The notes below the pieces were generated by a model, which saw nothing but the letters and a program-made list of their open reading frames with translations, had not been told where the DNA came from and made no database searches. A DNA stretch of 64,000 nucleotides from Annulohypoxylon bovei var. microspora. Lineage: Eukaryota > Ascomycota > Sordariomycetes > Xylariales > Hypoxylaceae. The stretch is taken from contig MU405255.1 of NCBI GenBank assembly GCA_022836615.1, forward strand, positions 124,001 to 188,000, read 5' to 3'. Positions 50,190 through 63,971 of the stretch are shown in pieces (within the stretch, counting starts at the first letter, position 1; every line of letters begins with the position of its first letter). A program made the position numbers and the translations under genes.

Positions 50190-53100
50190 CTAATGGAATT
50201 CGCCAATGCGTGGACCAAAGTACTCGCCCTCGCCGAGCTCGTACAATGGGCAAGCCTCATTTTCACATCCTTGAGAAGTAACAGAGTTACCCCACCAGTC
50301 CAGCTCAATCTCCGTCCATTGAAGAGAGAAGAATATGATAATGGCAGAAACGGCAATAGCGCTGCTGAAAGAGGCAGATAGCACAAAATTGTACTTGGAC
50401 CAGAACCCGAGATAACGTTGCTTCAGGTAGACCCACGAGAACCAGGCAATAGGTACGGCAGGCCAGATATAGGATAAGTTGTACGGAGCCATTGAAAGAC
50501 AGCCATAGAAAATAGCAACTGGGTGTATCTGTCGCATCCAGGTCTTCTTGAATCTTTTGTTCATGTAATAAATGATTATAGGAACGACAAAGCCAATGGG
50601 GAAGCCCGCCAATAACCAAGTGTACATGCCTCCTTGACCGAAGACCCTAAATTTAAGACCAAATTAGTAACATGTTTACTACAAACCCTTTCTACTGAAG
50701 ATCTCTAGTTGAAGACGTACTTGATAGGACCCACAGTGCCCCAGAGCACGGAGGCAGTAAAGAATGTATTGATTCCACTACAGTATACAGTATTAGCAAT
50801 GCTCATAGGTGGGAAGTTTCGAAGGGGGCTATTTGTGCTAATGAAACCTATTTGATAGGAGTTGCAGTTCTTGAATAGGTCCAAAGAGGAAGCAGATGCA
50901 ACAAGGCAGGTCAAAAATAAGTGAAAACTAATGGGTGCTGTGGGGGGGGAGGGGGCAATATACGACTTCGAGATATACATACGGGCAGGTAAATCGGTTC
51001 GGAGCGTTGACCGTGCAGACATTTGGAATTTGATTGATCTGGAAGTTGAGCACACCCACGCTGACGAAAGTGGAAACCAGCGTGCCCATCATCTGGGCCA
51101 CGAAGGTCTGCCGAGGCGGGATCTTGACATAGTGTGCTAGCTTGAGATCTTGTGAAAACAGAAGTGCATGAGCGCAGGTGACATAGCCGAATGACTTGAA
51201 ATAGTTCATTGCCACTGTAACATTCCGATGTCAGTTACCCTTTATAGCATCGTGGAGATTCGTAAGTCCCCAAGACTTAGACCGGGGCTTGAATAATTCC
51301 CGAACATGTGATATGCTCTGTCGAGTCAAGACCAAAAAAAGGAGGGAGGTAGCTTTATGGGATACTTACAGGCGTTACCGGCCACGAAGGAGCCTCCAAT
51401 AAATTCAGCAAGCACGTTCAGAGTTACCTCGATTCCAGTTATAGCTTTGACGATACCTATAGGGATGACGAACAGGGCGCAGAGTGCAAGGCCGTAGAAG
51501 ACGACGCCGGGACTCGTATACGTCTCCCAGTGTGCAATCCCAACGCACCCAAGGGCGATTGCGACGGCAAGTATGATGGTGTACCACCACTCAGGGACTT
51601 CGGAGTATTTGGACATGAGCCTAGTGTGGACGTCCTGGTACTCAGTGGCTCTGCCACCCTTATCCTTGCGGAAGCTGTTGATCAAGTTTTTAAAGCCCAT
51701 TTTGATTTCATGTCGGTGGTAGAGAAACGCGTATGAGATAATCGCCGAGTATATAGCAAAGAAGAATAGGTATATATTGATGCTGCCAGCTGAAAGGAAT
51801 GGGAACGAATAGGCCTCGTACTTGACGGGGTCGAACAGGCCACGATCGTCCACGGCCTTAGAAACATTATAGAGCCCGCCGGTGTTATCAAAGATTCGGT
51901 TCGAGTTGATTGGTAAGTATGCCGTGCTGTACGTATTTGTATACCATAATGCGATGATAACGCAGCAAGCAATGGCGGCACCGATAAATTTGTTAAAGGT
52001 TGAGAAGAAGGGTATCATTAGGGGATCCGTCTGATCGAAAAGGAGAGTGTTCCAATCCCAAGTAGGCCACGGGTTCACACCTAGGCCATTGTAAAAGCCC
52101 GTGACGGCGGAGAGGTTCACGTTGTTCGGTGAAATCCACGTAATCCAGCTGAATACGCTCAGGGCCGTAAATATATAATTAGGGAACCAAAAGTAAACGA
52201 ACATGGCGGCGAACGTTATACAGAAGAATCTAATGCGAGAGACGGTGAAGATCTTGCCAAACGGGCTCTCTACGGGTGTATTCCTATCGTTGTGGAAAGC
52301 CGCGTTGAGGGCAATCGTCACTAGGGACGAAGGCCAGACACAATATGATGGGTAAACCAAGAACCGTCGGATTATGCCAGCCATGCCGTAGCCAATATAG
52401 TTCGTAGAAAGCGCAATAAGTATCTGGTATGAGAACTCGCCGGCATAGCTCTGGTTAAAATAGGCTGGCAAGTATTGAACCCAGATAATCTGTTATAAGG
52501 TTAGAGGATGCATTAACGAAGAAATACTTCCAAACTGATTATATTTACTCACATTGTTAGTGTAAGGATAGTTCCAAGAGACATTCGCCATTATGGTGAT
52601 GAGCATATGCTCTTTCCTAGAAAAGGGGCCAGGGTTCAAGCTGTGTCTGATGCCCCAGAGAGTAATACCTCTATCCGGGAGTAGTTTTTCAAAGGCCTTT
52701 CCAATAGGAAACGCCAACAACTGAGCAACGTTCGCTTGGACAGTAATCGCCGGCTGGCGAATGGAGAAGAGCTGGTTGATAAAGGCAAGCAATACCGAGA
52801 ATCCTAATCCGATTATCCAAGCTCGAATAGTTCCACATGGTATGTTTACGTCGTCGTGGTTGTCGACAACTGCGCGCACTTCAGCATAAGGGCTGTTGAC
52901 GGTGATCAGAGCCGCCTCGAGCTTCATCTCTTCGACTAGGACGGCATGCTTTTCAGGATTCTCGAAGATTTGCTCGTTGTCTGATAAGCAGATTAATTTG
53001 CTTTCTAACCATGAGCAGAAGTATACCTACCTAAGAACGCCCTAATGCGTTGGATAATACTAAATGGAAAGTTTGGATCATTTTCATGGATTATCAACAC

Positions 53101-53380
53101 CCTCTCCATCATAGGTCGAATCTCTTCCAAGGTAAGTCGATTAGCCAACTCTCTGGCTTCGGCAAGATCATTCTCAGTAACATTAAGATCTCTATAACGT
53201 GATGATCAGTTCATATTCACGGTATCCGTTGAAGTAGATGCGTCTTTCGACAGATACGTACGTTTCTACCTGGGCGTCTACCGTTTGCTCAACATCGCTG
53301 TTGTGGTAGCCATCTGAGTCGGCCTTCTCCTCAACGCCCTGAGAAGCGATCTCCCCTTTAGGCTCTATATCCTGAGCCAT
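50190..53380 (-). CDS. OPT-family oligopeptide transporter
   Basis: This is a proton-coupled importer of small peptides (possibly glutathione-like) in the plasma membrane. Seven exons: 53380-53262, 53191-53031, 52980-52553, 52489-51370, 51214-50983, 50777-50721, 50646-50190. All junctions keep frame; the product is 857 residues, usual for OPT proteins. An acidic cytosolic N-terminus (about 1-130) is followed by about 12-16 membrane segments. Family motifs: SIRQPAITVQANVAQLLAFP, the NPGPFSRKEH signature, SYAGEFSYQILIALSTNYIGYG, and KIPPRQTFVAQMMGT. Exon 6 is only 57 bases but restores ASVLWGTVGPIKVFGQGG. The first exon is acidic and low in complexity. Substrate preference cannot be read from sequence. 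Confidence 0.93.
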
Positions 53381-56300
53381 GTCGGTTGGTTCCCTATCGT
53401 AAAATTATACTGGGAAAATTTAGGATGGGAATAAGCTGTCGTGCGCCGCACACAAGATCAGGTCTTTATAGCAGACACATAAAAGCAAGAATGAAGACGG
53501 TTATGTGTAGGTATTAATGCCCCCCACACAATCCCGCAGGGAAGAAGTTTCACGAGGTTTATGGTCGTCGTTCACAAGGAGGGTACCTACCTACCTGTAC
53601 GCATTGCGCATGGTAACACGCACGACTATCCGAAAACAAGCAACAATATAGCCAAGTTTGGAATTAAGTATGGTATATTAGTCTGATAGGTTATATCGGT
53701 ATCTTTTTTCATGGCGAACAGACCAGTGATAAGAACGTTGACCTTCCACAAGTAGATCGGCTACCTAGGTAGGTACCATTTCGAGCATAATAGGTGTGAA
53801 AGGGGGGCCGATATAGCAGTTAGTTTAGCCGTCGTGCAATGAACCCAATCGGAACCCTAGGGAAGACATCTCCAACCCGTTTGTCTTAGAAAATATTAAC
53901 CACCTATTTACCGACCTTGTTTAGTAAGTCCCCCGTTATCTTGTTTACAAAAGCCTGCCGAATTACCAAGAGCATCGCTTCCGCAATAATATCGGCATCT
54001 GACCTCATTGGATATGAAAATCAGAGGCCCGTCACAATAGGTACTTGGCATCATGGAAATCATTCCAGATATCGCTACCAGTGGTTGCATTATTTGCATA
54101 ATTATTCACCCCCCCAATCTGTGTGTCGTTTCGTGATGCCATATGCAAACTTGAATGTGTCAACATAGGTATCATATGCGTGCTGTTATTTGCAATGGGG
54201 TCCATCAAACAAGAAGTGCGTCGCTACCAAGATATATATCTTGGCTATCAAACCAACAGCCACAGTTCCGACCATGTTAGAACCTATTCCGGAAGGAGAT
54301 GGGGTGACATTGGATGGTTCGTTTCCTGGTCTATGTATGTAGATTGGAGGAGGGGCCATGAAGATAAGAGCGAGGCCCCAGTAAGCTATTATATATCAAT
54401 ATTTAATCTACACAAGTACGTATGAAGATCTTGTGTCACCTTATTGAAAATTCCCGTTCAAAATATTTTAAGGGGGCTTTTTTTTTAAACTCTTTCAACT
54501 AGAATATATAACCAGACTCTACTATTGACATTCTAGTTAGAACATATCTATAATTAATTGTCGATGAATATCTAGATTCTACATGCCTACCTTATAGGGC
54601 CAATGGCGCCGACATAATTGTGGTTACTCAAATGTAAAGACACCATAAGGTAGGTAGGTAAGTAAATAACTAGGTAGGCAACTACTTATAAATCTTGTCA
54701 GGTCTTAGTAATGTTTTTATATATTATAAGCCGACTCAGGGGGTAAGAGAAGCTTCCGGTCGCAATGTCAGTTATATTTTATTAATCGAGGCACCGGTAT
54801 CATGTACCGTTGTTATCGAATCCAAGAACAATACGACACATGAGCCAAGGATCTCTAGCCGGCAGCAAATACCATGTCGGATAGTAAACCATAACATTGT
54901 GAATAAATCCCCTCCCCTCCCTTCATGTTAAAACTAGAGCTTTCATCCTAGAAATTAAGAGTTTCTAGTTAGTAATAGATCCGCTTTGTTGTTCAGTATC
55001 TCATTATTATAGGTACGTTTCCTAATGGAGGAATAAAGAAATTTCACCAACTCAGCTCCTTCGTCAGCGAGAAGACACCAACTACCTTATCTATGTACCT
55101 ATGGGTATATCAGCAGTGCCAAAGTCATTTACCATGTTCTAGAACGTTCTTGTGTTTGCTTGTGTTATTTTCAAACACGTAGCTCTGGGCGACACCGTAG
55201 TAGCCGGTACGGCCTTAGTGTCGTACAAGTGAGTATATACACCAAGCAAGACTTTATAGTGAGAAAGTAGAGGCTCACCTACTAATATAAGTGTCCTTTT
55301 TCATGAGGAAATTGTGATTCTATGCGTGTTGAAACTTAAAAGTCAAAATCCATTTGATCGTGTGCTCGAAAGGGGTCTTAGTCCTGCAACTTAGAAAAAT
55401 GTCATGTTTTACAACTAAAGGGGTTCCCATAGATTATAGATAAGGTCTATGATTGATAATGTTAGAGGTCTTATGCAGCTAAAAGAGGATCTAATTCAAT
55501 AATAGAGAGACTTTGGTCAGCTCTGAGATCCCATATAAGACTCGAGCGCAACTCTAAAACCATACATCTTTCACTATCCCCTTAACTGGCACAAGTCGTC
55601 AACTCTACCAAAGACGGTGCCAATACCTTAATGATCAGCACATTACCTAGATCAACGGATACACCACAGTATGACTGGCTGATATAGTATCACACGAGGC
55701 ACTTCGTCCAATGCTATAAACCCTCACGCACTGTTGCTAAGTACAAGGGGGGTTGGCGATTTGTACCAGTTAAGAGAATAGTTACCAAGGGTTGGCCAGA
55801 GTGTTCTTACTCAATGGCTAGGTACCAATCATCACCCCTTACCCAAATACAAACCACCCAACTTATGAATGTTAAGTATGTTGTACAAGAGACTAAGTTA
55901 GGTTAATTGTGAGGCTCGATAGATGTACTATAGTGTGAACTTCAGCGGTAAACCACAACATCCCCTAAGTTGCAACTACTTTTAATGACGAAACCCATTA
56001 TTTATGGACACTTTCCTTGGTTAACCTAAGTGTAATATGGTTGATTCTTGCCTGTCTACATACCTATGCATGTTATTCTACTCTCTTATGGTAAGAAAGA
56101 AGAGAGGGGGAGGCTTAATGGGCTAACTGACTATTAGCTAGGTTGAACCTCGTGTAGTGAGAGCCGTGGTAGTTTGTCCGCAACATGTTACGTACACGAT
56201 TATAATGAAATCTAGGGATTATGATGTATTATACTATAAGTGAATCTTCCAATTTACCTACTTACCTATATACTTAAGTACTGAAGTACCTATCTAAATA

Positions 56301-56808
56301 ACTGATGGTGCAACTAGGCAATATTAGCCTCCGAAAGATATGATACCGTTCCGATAGATCGCGATAATTTTGGAATAGATGTTAGCTACCTCTAGGTAAT
56401 CACGCTCTACGTATTATGCAAAAGGTGAACAATGACAGTTTTTGAAATGACCATATTTGATACAAGCTAGGATCATTTACTCCATTCTGTTTTGTACGTT
56501 AACCTCACTAGGACTGGTTGATATGCCAAGAATACCTAATAGCGGAGTGCTTGTAAACTGAAGGGCGCGACTCATCCTCAGCTGTATTGTCATGCTGATA
56601 TAAATATGCCGTCGCTCACCTCCAGACCTCAGGCACACCTCATTTAGACATCTCTACATATGTTCGACCATGTTCTATCAATACAAAGGCCTTATAATAT
56701 ATAAATCTCCTTGATTTTTACATGCTTCTATATACACGATGTTAGTCGAGATTACTATTCGAAATACAACGCCCCGGGACAAAATGCCCTCATATATAGC
56801 TTTTCAGA
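53381..56808. other. 3.4-kb A/T-rich gene-free spacer
   Basis: It lies upstream of the OPT transporter and downstream of the permease. No open frame with coding character, tRNA or transposon ends was recognised. A TACCTAGGTA copy is at 53762. The OPT promoter must lie in the left few hundred bases. Confidence 0.5.
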
Positions 56809-58807
56809 TTAGAACAAGAAATGAAGCATGCGGCTCCACGCAGGTTTCGCGGCAATCTGTGCACGGTATTGGTTAATATCATCCCAGTCAACTTCTCGTC
56901 GTCCCGTGTCGACATCAATCTGGTGTGTGCGGAGCCAGCCGGTACGCTTCCATGCATAACCGACAGCCCAAAATAGGATGACGACGGGAAACGCAAGGTA
57001 GACTTGAAAGAAGCCTGCGACGTCGTTGAAGCCGCCTTCAGGGGGGCAGATCGCGACATAAAACTAGGAAGAGCAAAGTTAGCCAAATAAAGAATATTTT
57101 AAAAAAAAAATCCGAACTCGTTGTGCTCACCTGGGCAATCAATACCAACACAACCAAGATTAATCCGAGCCACGATCCATAGACGCCACCGATAGCTTTG
57201 AACGGGATTTCGTCCAGGGTGTGACCGTGGTATGCCCATGCGTTTCGGAAACGGATATGCGCCAAGCAGATAGAACCCCAGGTGAAGAGCGCGGCTAGAC
57301 CTGACAAAGCCAGAAGCCAGTTGAAAATGTCCGGGCCGGCGGCGGCTAGGTTGATGTATGCCAACAATCCGAATGCGAGAAGGGCGCCGACGGAAAAGGT
57401 AGGGCGCCCACCACGGTCGACGTACGAGAAAATCTTGGGGGCATAGCCCTGCTGAGCGAGGGCGGTGAGAGTACGACTTCCACCGTAAACACCCGATACA
57501 CCAATGGACACGACCGAAACCAGGATGATGAAGTTCATGAAGTGGTTGAACCCAGTGAGGCCGGAATATTGTCCGACCAATACGAAAGGTGACGCGGTAA
57601 CATCATTGGAGCTGGTGGCGTTCAGGAGATGAGGGTCGTCGCTAGGAATTAAAAGGCCGACAAAAGTAAGACCGAGGATGTAAAACCTGACGCTTATCGT
57701 GAGCACTACCCTCTTCCAGATACAAGTAGGGAAAAGGGGTTAATAGCTTGAGGGATACTTACAGGGTAATACGCCAGAAGACCTGTTTGATAGCACCGGG
57801 AAGAGCCTTGGCGGGGTTCTTCGCCTCAGCGGCAGCGAGACCGACCAATTCAGTTCCGCTGAACGAAAAGGCGGCGGTGACGAAGACGGCGCAGAAGCCA
57901 CGGAAGCCATGGCGGAACGCGCCAGGGTCGTACCAAAGACGTGCGCCATAATAATTGTCATACCAACCTCCTTGGGGACCACCTCCAAGGACACAGACCA
58001 AAGAGATGATCATGAAGATGACGGTGGCGGAGAGCTTCAAAATCGAGGCCCAGAACTCTTCCTCGGCATAACCTAGAACACCGAAAATGTTGACTATGAT
58101 GATGAAGACATAGAAGACGGTAATCCAGACGGCAGAGCTGACTTCCGCGTTCCAATACGAGATCGAGATCGAGCATACGGTTAACTCGAGCGGAACGACG
58201 ACGGCCCATTGCAGAACGTAATTCCAACCCATGGCGAAACCCCAGGAGGGATCAATGAAGCGAGTCGCATACGTATAGAAACCACCAGAGACGGGAAACA
58301 TGACAGCCAATTCACCAAGAGCATAGACTAAAAGACTGAGCGTCAACATAGACGCGCGGGAGGAATGTCTCGTTATACATACCGACGTTAAACATCATTA
58401 TACCAATGATCAAGAAATCAATTAAAAGAGTTGCGGGACCCTATTAACAGCAACCTGATTAGCGGGAAGAGAAACAAGAAGGGGATATACGCAGAGAGAG
58501 AGAGAGAGAGAGACTTCTTGCAACTTACACCCGTGGCTAAAGCGCTACCTGAGCCGACGAAGAAACCAGCTCCAATCGAACCTCCGATAGCGATCATGTG
58601 TAGATGTCGGGGTTTCATACTTCGGTCGAGCTCAACAACTCCGGCGCCATAGTCGCGCTTCTTAAAAGAGTCGAGATTTAGACCATTGCGAGTAGCCCAG
58701 TTGTCGGACCTTGGAGCACCCTCCGGGGCCGGGCTCGAGTAGCTCGGGGGGCCAGCATCCTTCTCGTCTTTGCTGCCACTACTGGCAGCGGGGTCGGAAG
58801 ACACCAT
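56809..58807 (-). CDS. Amino-acid permease (APC/YAT family, Gap1/Dip5-like)
   Basis: This is a plasma-membrane amino-acid/proton symporter. Five exons: 58807-58529, 58440-58383, 58327-57763, 57686-57131, 57063-56809; all phases agree and the product is 570 residues, normal for the family. A Ser/Pro-rich cytosolic N-terminus (1-60) leads to the signature MKPRHLHMIAIGGSIGAGFFVGSG of the YAT group. Next come ELAVMFPVSGGFYTYATRFIDPSWGFAMGWNY and FSFSGTELVGLAAAEAKNP, the conserved substrate-binding helix. The C-terminal cytosolic part has DVDTGRREVDWDDINQYR. Exons 2 and 5 are needed to complete the membrane segments and the C-terminus. The closest specificity class (general, acidic or proline) cannot be settled by eye. 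Confidence 0.94.
58494..58514. repeat. (GA)n dinucleotide repeat inside a permease intron
   Basis: A run of about ten GA units lies within the first intron of the amino-acid permease, between the donor at 58528 and the acceptor at 58441. Confidence 0.85.
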
Positions 58808-58838
58808 TATAGATTACGAGGTTCGTCGGCGGGGCTCG

Positions 58839-58897
58839 ACGGCGACGGCGACGGCTATGTCTATGTCTATTATGATGACGATGACGATGACGATGGC
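58839..58897. repeat. Microsatellite cluster upstream of the permease
   Basis: Adjacent short runs of GACGGC, TATGTC and GATGAC occur 30-90 bases before the permease start codon, probably in its 5' untranslated region. Confidence 0.75.
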
Positions 58898-59914
58898 AAT
58901 GCTGCTAAGGATAAAGAAAGAAATGGGAGAACGGCGTTAGTTGATAATGGACGAACGGCCGGAAGGTTGCGACAATGACAATAGGATGTTCCAATTCAGG
59001 CCAGAGGCGGCCGCTAGACTACAAGAGTCTTAAGAGTGAGTGAAGGGAACAGCGAAATCGATGTTACAGTAATAGGGTTACGAGGGAGTGGTAGACTCTA
59101 TTTATTATCGAATGTTAGAGAGCCTATTACACCTATTGCTTAACATGGTACAATGCGTGTGTATAGTACTTTGTTATATTTCATACAAGGGTATTGATAG
59201 GGATTGGTGGATCAGTACGATACATAATAATTGCGGAACGAGTAGGAAATCCTGGTAAGCTGGGCTGGATGGGCTGGATGGATGGGCTGGGCTGGCTCGC
59301 AAGACTAGGTGGTGGCCAAGATGTTGACCGCATGAGAAGACGAAGGATGCCTGTAGCCGAGGAATAGCGACATCACGACAGTTTAGCAGGTTCAGCTTCT
59401 CCAAGTACCTAGTATCTTGGTGTCTTGATGTCTTGAACGAAATTACAGTCAAGCTCTCTCCCTTAGAAGCGCTTAAGGCTTAGCTGTAACAGCAGCTGTA
59501 GGTGAGGTGGTCGACTGTATATTTAATAAATCGAAGACTGTCGATCTAACAAAAAGACGAGGAAAACGAAAAACGGCCAGCTTCGGGGGGCGATTCATCA
59601 GTCAACCGTCAACCCTAAACGACTCGCGTGATGCATAGAATCCCATCTTGGCCAAGCAAGCTAGTGTATTTGTAGACAAGGCGGCCGAGACGAACACGCG
59701 CTTTGCAAAAAAACGCCGCTCTCATGCAGGTAGGTGTATAGCCATACATGCCCATACATGCCCACGCAGATACTCTTGCATACATATCTAGAGCCTTGGT
59801 TTTTTTTTCCCTTCTTTTTCTTTCCTTCTTCTTACAACGTGATCGACTAGTTTACTGACCAGTCTCCTAATGTTGACCGAAGTTGCGACGACATATGAAA
59901 CGAGAGAAACCATC

Positions 59915-59988
59915 TACGTACATACATACATACTATGTAAAAGAATGCATGTTGCTTATTTCTTACATAGTATTGTACCATGTACGTA
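59915..59988. repeat. Imperfect hairpin-forming inverted repeat
   Basis: The 26-base arms at 59915-59940 and 59963-59988 pair at 9 outer and 11 inner positions, with a 6-base internal mismatch and a 22-base loop. No gene or transposon context is evident. Confidence 0.6.
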
Positions 59989-62900
59989 TGTCTTCCCCCC
60001 TGGTCGAGCTCATACCCTAGTTACCGGACCGAAAAGGCCTGGCTCTCTCCAGATATTACAGATAAGACTACCTGGGTACTTACGCACGTTTACTTCAGCT
60101 TATGACAGTTGCCAATATTTACTGTATTATGTAAATGGATTAAATGGATTAAATGGATATCTTCACTTACCTGCAGGGCGGCTCCCAAGATCTCCAGTAT
60201 TTCTCCACCCTCGGATCTTAATTAGTGTTTAGTTTCCTGGGAAGACCCCTTAACGCGAAATGCTGAGTAAATACCTAGTACGCTCGTCTGCCGAGTTGCT
60301 TCATCGACGGTGCTTTCTCCAGGTTGCCAAGCCTCTACCGCGATTAGCTCTCACGGCTCGGGAATTGGGCGTTTGGGGCTTGGAGCTTGGAGCTTAGAGC
60401 TCCCGCCTATTTCGCACGGTCTTCGTACCGTCGTTAGGTCCCTTACCTACCCTATGACTTTCTAAGATGGCTCACGGCTCGCTCTGGTGCAGAGGGTTCA
60501 ATAACTTGGCGATTTATCTAAAGTGCTGACGAGCATTTGCGAAAGGATGCGCTAAGATTGATCGTACAGGCCTTATTGTTTTATTATTTTTTATTAACGC
60601 CGTTTTCTCCAGTTTAGATAAGAGGTCATAGACACTCTGGTTGGTCGGATCGAAGGGGCGCAGTTCATTTACATCCCTGGTTGCGTGCCGCTGTACTGTG
60701 TTGTCTTGTCTTAGTTGTACATACTTTACGAGGTACCGTACTTTTACACACACCACGAGAGGCCAACAGGATGTCTTGGGATAGCTGGATAGAAGCTTGA
60801 CCTTCTCTTCCTGGTATACATGGCAGCATGATAACCTATTTAATAAATGGACGCCTTGCCCGCGCTCTGTTAAACGGCCACTGTCGAGGTCCTGTTTGAC
60901 CGCAGTACATAGTAACTTTATCTATGCCCAGCTCTTGGTAAAGTCTAGGCTCCGATTACATTCGCAAGGGACGCACCCGTCCTGCCTGTCAGGGCTAATA
61001 TTGCCAGATATGTAGTATTGGATCGATGCTCTAAGAGAAAAGGAGTCGCGAATGGGATCTCGAAAGACGGTTACCGAGAGAGAAAACCGACGCCTTAACT
61101 AGACTGCCAATCAAACGTTGATTAGGCCAAGACGCTGCAGGCAGTGCAGGTTTCGCGATGCTCAGGTGCTGGAAGAATGGAGAAAGCGAATGGTAGAGCA
61201 GAGGACCGAGCCCAAGACATTGGGAGCATTAAAGAACCATGGTTGGAGATCACCATTCCCTGTACTACATATGTAGACTTTCCCTTTCCCCAATCATACC
61301 TCGCATCCTGTCTTGGTTACAAAATTGGCCATAGCTCTTATGGGGGGCTAGGGTCGACGATCAACTATTTACTACATAGATCACAAATCCTTCGATATGA
61401 CTTGAGGACTTAATTTCAATACATAATAAACTGCATTACATAATCTACATACCTTCCGAAACGAGCTTAGACAGGACTATACGCATACATACGTACATAT
61501 TGAAGACAACGAATAAGAGTGACAGAAGAGGATAACGCGTGGAATCTTTCTAGAAGCCCTCTTCTTCGGTAAGCATGGGTTTCACAACATCTCGACATCG
61601 AAACCGTACGAACCAAAACATACGATAGGACCTAGGTATTAGCTGAATTATAAGGCAAGGCAATGAATGACGATGCTCCCACCTCCCTCGTATTTAGGTA
61701 CCTACCTAGGTATGTAATAATAAACATGTTTCACGAAACGTTATACCTCCACTCCATGATACTATACTACCCCAGTCTGCCCAGTCCAGGAAAGCTCAAG
61801 GCTTCGCGGCTAGAGACGGACAGTCAGCATAACCCGGAATGGTATACCAACCTAGGTAGGTAGGTATACGTAATGTGGTATTATTCCAGAACAATTCGTC
61901 ACCGATTCATTAGTCATAGCGCTTCTCGCCAATCTCACAAGACAGCATTCGACCCAATTAGCCATGCGTTAGCCCACTCAAATCCCCAGATATTGGAATA
62001 ACCTATTACCTAAATCTCTACCATAGTACCCGAGTTCTTATACATACTCTATAAAGGCCATATTCCGAAGACGATTACCAATTCGGTGATTAGACGATCA
62101 ACCCCTTACCCCTCGGGACTCCATGTGCTATAACCAACAACCAATCCTACCAGAGAATAGCAAGATGCACAATAATTCTACACAAATTTTGCCCGACGCC
62201 AGCTACCTATTGCTTCGGTCAGTCCGAGCCGCTCTTCCTGTTCATGCTCGATCACGGCCTAATTTAAATATACCGGCGTATCACACATACATAAGACTTA
62301 ACGTTGCCGCCGCGTATTATGATCTTGAGACCCGGTAATGCGGTAGCATGCCCTAAAGAAGGTTCGGTGTGTCCCGCGGCAGCACGGGATGGGCGAACCC
62401 CTAATCCCCTAAAGGAGGGTCGAGTGGACCTTGCTAGGAGAATACAACTTGGCTAGCTTCGCCAAGTGGAGGATCTAAGGAATGGGTCAAGATTGGGAAT
62501 CCTTTCCGTATTGGCTGTCCATTTTATCCAATACCTTTTTCCTGTACGTAACATTATGATCGACCATTGGCTGACGCTGTTGATAAGGCTTTCGCAGAAT
62601 GCGGAGGGCATTAGCTAGGACTATGTACCTACGTATTTATCTATGTATGTAATCCGTATGTTATAAGCACACTGTACGTACATATACTGTACGTAGTATC
62701 GGTTTGAAGCTGAAAAGACGATGCTCAGAAAGATCGCGAGTCTCTTATCTATCAGCCTCCTAAGGCTAGTCACTACGGGCCAAACTATTACAGCTGTTAG
62801 TTAACTAGGTATATCTATATATAACATAATAATGGTGCGGGCGCTATCACACATATAAGAGCCTCACTTAAACTTAACTACCTAAGTAGTCAAGTATGTA

Positions 62901-63369
62901 ACTTATTGTACGTAGGTTCCTATAAATGTCAAGGCCAGTGGTTGAGGCTTTTCTACCTAGGCACCCACTTACAAGTACAACTACCCCAGACATCCTATTC
63001 TCATTACGTGAGTTCGTGGAACTTCCCATGTCGAACCCTTCTAGTATGGCCCACTTGGCCGTAGACGGGGTGCCGACTTGCCGTGCGCGACGGGAGAATC
63101 CCAAGCTCCTGTCGTGTTACCGTACGTTCGAGACACTTTAATAGGGCTGAGCTCACTCGGTATAAACTGCTAGTAGGGGTATCAGTGGCCCCCAGAGTCT
63201 CACGGCCATATCGGCCCCTTCGTTTTGGAAAGATTCGGCGGATGAATGATCAGGCATGTTGGTCTGTAAGGTAGTCTGCTCGCCTAACCATTGTCGCCAC
63301 TCAATATCAACCATGAACCACCTGTATATCATCAATTAGTAAGAACGTGCTACTTACCTAGGCATAGGA

Positions 63370-63750
63370 CTATCCACTTATGAGATGATCCCGGAATGCG
63401 ACATACTCATCTGGTACTCCGTCAGGAATTCTTTTACCCATTTTCTCATCGCTGGACCACAAGTGAATCTGTCGTATTCGCTCTTCGAGCATATGAACCC
63501 TAGAACCGGAATATTCTTGACAAGCCCTCATGCGGAACACCTGATCCTTGGATCCACTGCTAGACATCTTCGCTGCTGCCGAGTTAACCTCCAATTCGTC
63601 CAGCACGTCTCTGATGAGCCCAAGTTCCTTCTTGGATGTATCAAGATCTTGCTGTATGCTCTTCTCGGCAGCGGCAAGCCAGCCATAGTTCTCTCTCGTC
63701 GCTCGTTTATCCTCTACCTTAGGGAATAACGGTAAGCTAAGCTGTTCAGC
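63370..63750 (-). CDS. Partial hypothetical protein, C-terminal part, truncated by assembly gap
   Basis: The minus-strand frame is open from the stop at 63370 back to about 63750, where it runs into a homopolymer tract. The readable part has about 125 residues, including NYGWLAAAEK, DTSKKELGLIRDVLDELEV, and SGSRVHMLEERIRQIHLWSS. It is rich in charged residues and looks helical or coiled-coil. I do not recognise the family. Coding character is suggested by length, balanced composition and lack of stops. The start is missing. An intron could also lie near 63735-63745. Confidence 0.45.
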   Translation of the reverse strand, partial: AEQLSLPLFPKVEDKRATRENYGWLAAAEKSIQQDLDTSKKELGLIRDVLDELEVNSAAAKMSSSGSKDQVFRMRACQEYSGSRVHMLEERIRQIHLWSSDEKMGKRIPDGVPDEYVAFRDHLISG

Positions 63751-63768
63751 AGAGATAAATTGGGGCTT

Positions 63769-63887
63769 GGGGGGGGGGGGGGGGGGGGGGGGAGTTTAAG
63801 CAAAAAAAAAAAAAAAAAAACAAAACAAAAAAAAAAAAAAAAAACAAAAAATTTTTAATTGTTTAATTTAATTTANNNNNNNNNNAG

Positions 63888-63971
<84 letters not shown>

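Larger units (their letters stand above)
58808..63369. other. 4.6-kb gene-free spacer upstream of the permease
   Basis: It contains the permease promoter at its left end. Beyond that I see tandem GGGCTGGAT units (59260-59296), an imperfect 26-bp inverted repeat (59915-59988), a TACCTAGGTA copy at 61703, and many TACGTACATA-like stretches. No supported gene, tRNA or transposon ends were found. Confidence 0.5.
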
